From positions 2,599-25,017 of the forward strand of contig DF237863.1 of the NCBI GenBank assembly GCA_000708835.1: DNA of 22,419 nucleotides, in the 5' to 3' direction. The notes under the pieces are model-generated. The model worked only from the letters and a program-made list of their open reading frames with translations. It made no database searches and was not told the DNA's origin. Origin of the DNA: Klebsormidium nitens (lineage: Eukaryota > Streptophyta > Klebsormidiophyceae > Klebsormidiales > Klebsormidiaceae). Made by a program: the position numbers and the translations under genes. This document shows positions 1 to 7,208 of the stretch, piece by piece. Position 1 is the stretch's first letter; each line of letters begins with the position of its first letter.

Positions 1-271
1 CTTCTAACACATACCTCCACCGTTCATCCGATGATCAGCAAAATCCAAACAACAACGGTAGTCGAAGTCCGACAGCAATACCTTGACTCACATCGATCGT
101 CAGTTGGAGTTATTGTACGACCAGAGGGACTCCGTTGGACCGGTACGCTAGACGCTAGAAGGGAGATTCTTATGCGAACGGCCGCTATGAGTAAGATCAA
201 TGTGCTTAAGAGAACGTCAGGTGGGCACCTCTGATCTTGATTGTCTTCGCTCGCTTTAACAAACTTAGTTT

Positions 272-3097
272 TTAACCGGTGGCGTTGGTCGGGGTTGAGA
301 CCAAGGCCCTGGGGATGGCGGTGACGTTGTAGGGCAGGTAGTAGTACGCCTCGAAGACGCCGCCGATCTCATCGTGGTGCATAACGCCTGCAGGCGACCA
401 GCCTCATCAGCTTGGATTTCTGAGTAACTGAAAAGATTTCTGTTGGAATATCAAGGTGCCCATCAGACCAGATAGCGGCTGGCGACTTTCCGTCAGACGA
501 GCCTTATTCAAGAGCACGGGTGAGCGCAGTTGGCTCCACAGTCGAATGAGCCGAGCACTTTCTGGACAGGAGCGCCAACGACAGTGTTCGATTGAGCCGG
601 AACTTGTCTGAGATCACTCGCGAGCAGTGTCCGAGCATCTCGGACATTCCAAATCACTGATCTCCTGATCGTGCGTGCCACCAATTGCATCTCGGACATT
701 CCAAATCACTGATCTCCTGATCGTGCGTGCCACCAATTATCCTGCAGCCCTTTTCCTTACTCGTCCTGCTGCCCTTTGCTCTGAAAGTTTCAACGAGCAA
801 GTACAGAATCTACAGAAGGGGCTTGTGTCAAATGGGCCAACCAATGGCAGGTGGGCTGGCGGGCCTCACCCTGTGCCCCGAAGTACTTGCCGCCCCCCCC
901 GGTGATGACGAGGGTCTCTAGGGAGATGCTGTCGCCCTCGCGGAACGTGGAGATCTGCTGGCAGGTGATGATGTCGACCTCGATGGAGTTGGGCGTGGTG
1001 ACGGGGCCAATCAGGCCGGTGTCAAACGCGAAGATGGAGTAGCAGATGTAGACGTACTGAGCCACACAGCAGAAGAGGCTATCAGCAGCAGGAAACTTGA
1101 TTCGAGAAAACGTGCTGGGAGATTGGATTGAGGAAATTTTTCGTCCTGGCGCAATGTTGGCAATGGGCAACTGCTTGCCTGCAGAAGCTGAGCCGGAGTG
1201 AAGTGATTAGCGTAGGCGGGTTCCGTGGAAGACTGAAACGATGTGGGACCTGGTAAAGGACCTTGAGCGTCACGTTGAGCTTCCCCTTCGAGCAACCTCT
1301 GTGCAATCAGCCACGGCGTGATTGTCGAACAAGTGGTGGCCAGGATATCATCTTCAAGCTAGTACTTCAAATCCTCGAAAACAATGCATTCTGGCATTGC
1401 ACCGACTCATTGTCGTTAACTCGCATCAGCTCATCACAGGTGATGGTCTCATTGAAGTGGCTGACCTGATCTTTTCAATTCAAAAGGATGCTGCAAGCTC
1501 AAGAAACAAGAATGCTGCAAGCTCAAGAAGCAAGACTTATGTAGTCTTTGGGACTAGATGTAATCTAGACGTAGCCCCTATGCAGCCCACAATCTGGACA
1601 TGTAGCACAGTGTTCCTTGAGCCACAGAAGTGAAAGTGGCCGTCGCCGAAAGGAATCACAGGGGACCCATCACTCTCAGTCTTTTGAGATGCCACACATC
1701 CAGTCCTAGCGCCAAATGTCAGTGGTGAAGAATCTGCAACTGACATACTTCCTCATGTTCTCAGGGACAGCCTCCAGTGCACCGGTGACTCACCCTGTCG
1801 GAGCCATCCCCAGGGGTGGACGTCAGGGTGCAAGTGCCGGCCTGGTAGCCAATCTTGTTACCCCTGGTCATGTCGCTCATGTCAGCATCATACAGGTCGT
1901 CGTTGAAAGTGTCGACATCACCTGACCAAGAAAGGATGAAGTATCAGCGCTTGCGGTGTGATGCAGAAACGATTTACCTACTGTTCTGGCTTGTTGTCCC
2001 ATGTCTAGTTACGGCTCTGCCTAACCGCCCTGCAAAAAGATGCAAGCATTTTCTGCAGCTTGGGAAGGCCTTGTACAATGCCCTGCACTCTCTTTCTTGG
2101 GAGCCCCGTGCTCTCTTTCTTGAGACATGGCTGCCAGCTGGCGGAGATGGGGCGGGCCGCTGTGGCTCACCGTTGCGGAGCTTGTCTGCGGACCAGGTTG
2201 GGACATGGCGGGCCAGGCCGTAGGTTTCATTGTCTCTCCTCCAGAAGGTCAGCGTCTGCAGGCTGGGCTGAGCGTGAGCGACCTGCAAAGAGTTACACAA
2301 GGGTCAGCCAATGACCAATGGGGCCCTCTGAACCAAGCAGCATTCTTCCATTGAATGGGCATTGCTTCTCCAATCCACAGTCCTGTCTTTTGAGCATTCG
2401 AGGTGGTTGCCGTGTGACGAGGAGTTGCTGAAGGAATCAAGATGAGCGCACAGAAATCAAGTAGGTACTCACTTCCACAATGCTGCATTGGTGACAGGTG
2501 GCAAACATTTTGCATTTTGCATTTTGCAGCATTTTGCTCAGCGTTGTTCTTGTATATGGTCTTTTCAATTCAAGCAGTGCAAATGTTCAGATGAAGAGAG
2601 GGAGACAGGTCATAACCCAGAAGTGAAATCCTACAATGGACGCTGATTGACCTATCCTTGGGTTCAAAATCGTAGCAAGAACTTCAAGTCACCAATCAGC
2701 ACCACAAAAAATCCAAGTAGGAAGCAGCTCTCAAATGTTCCAACTGAAGATGTTGAGGAAGTGACCAACACTCTTATACAGGTCAACCCCTGGAGCGAGC
2801 TCACCCAGGCCAGGGAAAGAATAACTGTCAAGACCCTGTGGTGTTAGAATCCAACACAAAAGCTCAGCAGAATTGGCCTCTCTTCATTCATGATAGAGCC
2901 GCCTGAGAATTTCACGAAGAGAATTCTTCAAGAATGTGCAAGCTCGCACAATGCCACCACAAGAGGATGGAAGCTGAGGGAAGCAGCACAAGCAGAAGCA
3001 AGAAATACTTCTTGATGGTCACTTGGAGAATTCGCAAGCTCACCTCAGTCAGCAGGCAGCACACGAGGAAGACTGCAGCCACCACCTTGGAAGCCAT
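272..3097 (-). CDS. Secreted dirigent-like (AOC-barrel-like) protein, 5 exons
   Basis: Hand-built model, minus strand: exons 3044-3097, 2171-2282, 1794-1921, 870-1056 and 272-387, together 597 nt, 198 aa. All four introns are GT-AG and every junction agrees in phase (0, 1, 0, 1). Exon 1 encodes MASKVVAAVFLVCCLLTE; joined to exon 2 it gives a signal peptide ending VAHA before QPSLQTLTF, so secretion is expected. Residues 56-76 carry an FNDDLYDAD segment like the dirigent strand FDDPLT. Residues 143-161 read SLETLVITGGGGKYFGAQG, matching the family block of the type VVGGTGKFxxARG. The C-terminus has YYYLPYNVTA, like the family's EYNVTV end. The length suits dirigent proteins, which form beta-barrels and steer phenoxy-radical coupling or related reactions in the apoplast; the substrate here is unknown. 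Cysteines at about 87, 103 and 130 are visible. No TATA box is evident upstream. The family call is solid at fold level; true dirigent activity is inference. Confidence 0.85.
635..738. repeat. Exact 52-bp tandem duplication
   Basis: A 52-bp unit occupies 635-686 and repeats without any difference at 687-738. It lies within the last intron (388-869) of the dirigent-like gene. Perfect identity indicates a recent slippage or end-joining duplication, or an assembly artefact. No coding role is expected. Confidence 0.97.
1488..1535. repeat. 24-bp tandem duplication
   Basis: Units 1488-1511 and 1512-1535 differ at one base (aaacaaga versus aagcaaga at the unit ends). They sit in the third intron (1057-1793) of the dirigent-like gene. 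This is a simple local duplication with no evident function. Confidence 0.9.
2506..2536. repeat. cattttg heptamer microsatellite
   Basis: Three perfect head-to-tail cattttg units (2506-2526) are followed after a 3-bp break by a fourth. The array lies in the first intron (2283-3043) of the dirigent-like gene. Confidence 0.9.
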
Positions 3098-4275
3098 TGC
3101 AACGTGGGCCTTGATAGTCGAAGCTGTTCTGGGTTAACGTAAGATTCTAAGATTAGATTGATCAAACAAGCAAAATGTTGAGCTGAGACAAATGACCAGA
3201 TTGTGAATGTCGGCTGCGTTTTGGTTGAAGATACGGTACTAGCTTTGTGTTACCTTCATACCTTGAGGCTTGGAGCCAGTCGAGCGGGCTCGCTGTGGGC
3301 AGCTAGCTGAAACCATTAGCTAGGGCCGAGTTGAAGGCAGGTTGAAACACCTCGCTAGGTCCTAGTCGTCTAGGTAGATATGAATATGAGTGTCAAAAAA
3401 AAAAAAAAAACAAAAAAAGGTAGATACTACCCAGACCCCTCCGAGTCTTGTTCGGGTGATTCCAACGGGTGATACCAGCTCGGCAGGTCTGGCAATGGAC
3501 TCTGAAGCTATCTCGCTAGCTACTGACAATAGCATTGATTCAGATAAGTCCTATATGACGTGCGCATTCCCACCCAACGGTACCTATTCATGCAGTTCCC
3601 CAGCCGCGATGCCTAGCGTTTGGAGTCAGGAATGTGAACCATGATGCAAGCTGGCCGTACCTTGTCGAACGAACATGAGGGATAATGAGCCGCAAAAGCA
3701 TGTGAATATATCGACGTACGTAAATCACGTGGAAACCGGTACCTTCTAATAATGAACTGAGCAGTGCGAGCTTCGAGCAAATCTGTGTTCTTATGAAATA
3801 ACGGTCATCGTCCCGGTCTTAGTCAGCAGTCTCCACTACGTACCTATCCAACACAACGATAGGGACCGGGACATGCTTGATATCAGCTCAGGAGTCAGGA
3901 CTCAGCTGAGTCTACCGGTAGGCATACTGCCCAGTGCTGAGTGCACAGCGGAAGTGACTAGGTAACTAGGTACCAAGGTAGACTGAGTAGTAAGTACCGT
4001 ACTGCGTTTCAAATTTCGGCAAATAAACATGTGGATATAAATTCGGCCTGCTGAAATACAATGATTATTCATACGTGAATATGGTCGATAACGATAATCT
4101 TAGTAGGTAACGTGGGGTCTGCCAAAAGTAAAAAAGGTTTTTTTTATTTAATAATTGCTTCTTTGGCGTCGAAATCAAAAAACAGTAGGGTAGTACGTAC
4201 TAGTACGGCGGGTGGTAACCGACAGGGACAGGAGCGAGATACCGTAGAATGAGTGTTGTACCGGTACTCGGAAGG
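3098..4275. other. Intergenic region, no gene seen
   Basis: No reading frame here looks coding on either strand. The stretch includes the expected upstream region of the dirigent-like gene, where I see no clear TATA box, and a 16-base A run at 3395-3410 followed by a further A7. From about 3.2 kb onward the sequence becomes very rich in short words such as gtac, ccgg, ctag and tagg, a texture that continues to about 5.8 kb. Confidence 0.6.
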
Positions 4276-4284
4276 TAGCAGAGA

Positions 4285-4656
4285 TACAAATAAAGTTTAA
4301 TACCTATAAGGCATTGTGACCTATAAGGTACTGAGTTGTGTAAGAGGACTGTACACTTAATGATTGCGCGGTCGTAACCGGCGCTGCGCGGTGCGTACCC
4401 GAGAAGCAGCCGGGCCTACCCTGGGACATTAGGGTCTCGCAAGCAACCGGGTGACAAGCAGGCCCTCCCTCTGACATTAGGGTCTCGCAAGCAGCCGGAT
4501 CACAACCGGGCACTTCCCAGTGACATTAGGGTCTGTCGGTCACATTACCCCAGGTTTAGAGTGTTGCCCGGGGCCTCATATGTACAACATTCCTCTACGG
4601 ATGAAGAGTTTCCTTATAGGGAACAGTACCTTATAGGAATTAAACTTTATGGTTAT
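4285..4656. mobile_element. Non-autonomous Mutator-like inverted-repeat element A
   Basis: The two ends are an imperfect inverted repeat of roughly 45-50 bp: ataaagtttaatacctataagg near the left end (from 4290) matches the reverse complement of the right end with one mismatch over its first 22 bases, and the similarity continues through a second cctataagg word. The element is bounded by a 9-bp direct repeat, tagcagaga, at 4276-4284 and 4657-4665. Long terminal inverted repeats plus a 9-bp target duplication are the hallmark of Mutator-like elements. At 372 bp with no open frame it must be non-autonomous. Its centre holds a short tandem repeat (4425-4535). The exact ends are uncertain by a few bases because the outermost 5-10 bp match poorly. 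Confidence 0.75.
4425..4535. repeat. 48-bp subterminal tandem repeat inside element A
   Basis: The word gacattagggtct begins at 4425, 4473 and 4522, a spacing of 48 and 49 bp. The first two units continue as ctcgcaagca(a/g)ccgg, while the third is truncated after the first 14 bases. Such internal arrays are common in non-autonomous elements and might be transposase-binding sites; that role is inference. Confidence 0.8.
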
Positions 4657-4665
4657 TAGCAGAGA

Positions 4666-5243
4666 GCGTCTTGCCACGGAGTTCCGCGGCGGCCCCCTTC
4701 GCATCACACTCTGCCCGCCGGTCGCCAAGAAATGAGCGTACGGGCAATGGGCATACGGGCTTGTCTGCCAGGTCGGCGTCACTGCACGACGCCGGCTCTC
4801 AGGCCCGGCCCCAGTCTGGCGACTAACGTAGCTAAACCGTTAAACTAGCAACACTCGGTAGTCGAATACCGGTAGGTAGGCTACCAGACGACCGACTCCC
4901 GAGACGGTCTCCACTTGCTACGTACGGTACGGTATTCGGCCAACCGCCAGAGCAGAGCCTTCGGTAAACGGTCGCTTGAGGGGGACCGGTCACCGGTCCC
5001 CGGGCTGATGCCAGCTCTAACAATTTATCACCCGAGTCCCGACCCAGTAGTACTACCGGTACTTAGTACAAGAATTTAACCTACCGTAGTACGACCGAGT
5101 TCAAACTTCAGAGTCGATCATCCGTACAAATTCTAGGTACGTAAGATCGACCGACGACCACGTGGTAGGAACCACGGTCCACCGGTGACCGTACGCCGGG
5201 AAAGCTAGTAACCGGCGGCTTACCGGCCGCCGTGTGCCCAGTG
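4666..5243. other. Intergenic spacer with a perfect 10-bp stem palindrome
   Basis: No gene is visible. The most regular structure is at 4981-5001, where ggggaccggt and accggtcccc form a perfect 10-bp inverted repeat around a single base, capable of a strong hairpin. There is no downstream T run, and no RNA gene or terminator is supported. Confidence 0.55.
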
Positions 5244-5252
5244 CCGGTTATG

Positions 5253-5452
5253 AAACTGGCGACATTTGTGTTCACTTAGGGCGGTGTTCACTTAAGAACA
5301 GGTCCCGGGGACGGGTAGGGTTGGTTTGGGGGTTAGGGTGGGTACGGGTGCGGAGCGGGTGATCTTGTTGGTTTAGGTTTTTAATTTGGGTTTTGCCCCG
5401 GGCGTGTACCTAAGTGAACACAAGCTTAAGTGAACACATATGTCGCCAGTAT
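5253..5452. mobile_element. Non-autonomous Mutator-like inverted-repeat element B
   Basis: Inverted repeats of about 43 bp close both ends. The left end reads aaactggcgacatttgtgtt and continues cactta...gtgttcactta; the reverse complement of the right end differs from it at only a few positions. Each end therefore carries two gtgttcactta words. The element is flanked by a perfect 9-bp direct repeat, ccggttatg, at 5244-5252 and 5453-5461. The 200-bp length and absence of coding capacity mark it as a MITE-scale derivative of the Mutator superfamily. The interior (about 5307-5395) is G-rich with ttagggtggg-type words and is homologous to element C and to 15321-15376. Confidence 0.8.
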
Positions 5453-5467
5453 CCGGTTATGGATACT

Positions 5468-5641
5468 TCTCTAGAATAGGTTTAGGTATTATCTCAAAGT
5501 TCAAAGCAAGAACGAGCTAACATTAGAAAACCTAAACCCAAATATTAATTTACCGCTCCACACCCGCACCCACCCTAACCACCATACTAACCCTAACCGT
5601 CCCAGTACTAAAGCTTGGGCTTACCAAACCTATTCTAGAGA
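5468..5641. mobile_element. Inverted-repeat element C, related interior to element B
   Basis: The sequence tctctagaataggttt (5468-5483) is a perfect 16-bp inverted match to aaacctattctagaga (5626-5641), enclosing 174 bp in total. Unlike elements A and B, no convincing target duplication is visible, so the class is uncertain. Its interior (about 5526-5612), read on the minus strand, aligns with the interior of element B over some 50 bases: a gggacgg start, then a ggttagggtgggt core, then a cgggtg.ggagcgg block. The same core is thus packaged between two different terminal repeats. Confidence 0.6.
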
Positions 5642-5689
5642 ACAATCGGTTTTTGGCGGCCATCACGCGTACGGGTACCGGTAGCTAGC

Positions 5690-5707
5690 GGCTAGCGGCC
5701 GCTAGCC
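5690..5707. repeat. Perfect 18-bp palindrome
   Basis: The sequence ggctagcggccgctagcc equals its own reverse complement, immediately preceded by another gctagc. It marks the right edge of the ctag/ccgg-rich domain. No function is evident. Confidence 0.9.
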
Positions 5708-7208
5708 CCCTGTCGAGTATCGAAACTCTCGCCAGATAGGAGGCCGACTCGTACCTAGTACTGGTCCCAATCATTCGCTCGGCCAACCTATGGCGGCTGG
5801 CCGCAGTACGGTATGGCGGCTGGCCGGCTGCGTCAGGAGTCAGGACTCGGGAGATCACGAGACATGCCAGTTGCCAAATTCTAACGGCGCCGGCCGCTCG
5901 CTGGTCAAACCTGGTCTTTGTGATAAACCTATGCTTTCACAGCGATTTGCATTTTGTGCTCTCAACCCAATGCTTGCTCCGGCCCAGCTTTCGCAGAATT
6001 TGAACTTTGCTGTATGTAGCGTCGCCTCTGCCGGATTCAATCCAATCATCGTAATAAGTGCGGCCGAGTGATATGACTTGAGCCCAGCGTGTGGCTGATG
6101 CATGATGTGATCCCTCGTGTGAACATACCAGCCTGGAGAGTCCGGACTCCGGACTCTAGCCATGCATCGGTTTTAATACCGGTAGTCACATTTTGCGTTG
6201 CCCTTTTACAACCTAGGCATGCAGTCAGTCAGGATACCCAAAGCTGTACACTGTCAGACACATTAGTCAATTAGTCAGGATACTCCTGTAAGTCTCCAGC
6301 TCGCGGTGGCTTCAATCGAGCTTTGTACTCTGCAATGTGCATGCAATATGCATAACACCGCGTCGCAACGATCTCGGACCCTATCTTCTCGGGCTGCCAC
6401 TCTGACAGCTTCTGCGCTTGTAGCACTAGATTGTCTTTTAGTTATGGACTCTCAGTACTTCTGGTGCCTACCGGCCCAACGAGCTGGCGCGAGTTACATC
6501 GTAGGCCCCTAGTAGCTGCAGCCATACTTCTCAGGAGTCAGCACAGAGAACGCAACGCAGGACTCAGCTCGCGAGCTGTGGGCCTTCCGTGCGCGTCATG
6601 TGTACAGGTGCAGCAGATACATTACATAGTGAGCTTAGCTCGGTTTCATCTGTGGAAGATGGCGCATGAGCGCCATCCACATGGCAGATCATCATTGACT
6701 GCGGGATGGATAGTCCAGCTGCAGTATGAGCCACATCCGCATCCTAGGGTTGACAGGTGGCAACAAAGAGTTGAGATAGCGCATGTTGGCATGGCAAAAG
6801 CGCGCTGATGTAAAGCAGTGCGGACCAGCATGGCGCGTGCAGAGACGATTGGAAGTAGCAGCGCCGCATGTAGTTTGGCAGCATGGTTGACACCAGAACT
6901 TGGACAAGCAGATCAGGCTTTGGCACTGTGTGTTTGGTAGCTCAGGTTTTAACAGTAGTGCACTTCATGCAAGTAGGAATCACGCGGTTGCCAGTGGGAA
7001 AACACATCCGTGTCGGACTTTCTGCAGCCTATAGCTAGTGGACCGTCCAACAGGCATCACATGGAGACCTGTCGCCCAGTCTGAACCTGCATTGGCGCCT
7101 TTTTAATTTGCGCCGCTGATCGAGCAAAAGAGCAGCTGAGCCGCCTGTTACCAGCTGGAAACGGCGGAGCCAATGCCGCGTGTGCGGGTCAGTGCGTGAT
7201 CAAGTGCC
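5708..7208. other. Intergenic region upstream of HD-Zip gene 1
   Basis: I see no coding frame I would defend. A short imperfect palindrome (gatggcgcatgagcgccatc) lies at about 6658-6677. Upstream of the HD-Zip start there is an AT-rich tttttaattt at about 7101-7110, roughly 100 bp before the ATG, which could be a weak core-promoter element but is not a canonical TATA box. Confidence 0.5.

Noticed and set aside
31-234. Open frame of 67 codons at the left edge
   Set aside because: No motif, no splice context and lies just beyond the 3' end of the dirigent-like gene on the other strand; openness is compatible with chance.
2790-2850. An extra dirigent exon around 2800 (acceptor acaccacag, donor gtgagc)
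   Set aside because: Joining exon 1 directly to 2282 gives a textbook signal-peptide cleavage region and consistent phase; the extra segment ends in phase 1 and would break the frame.
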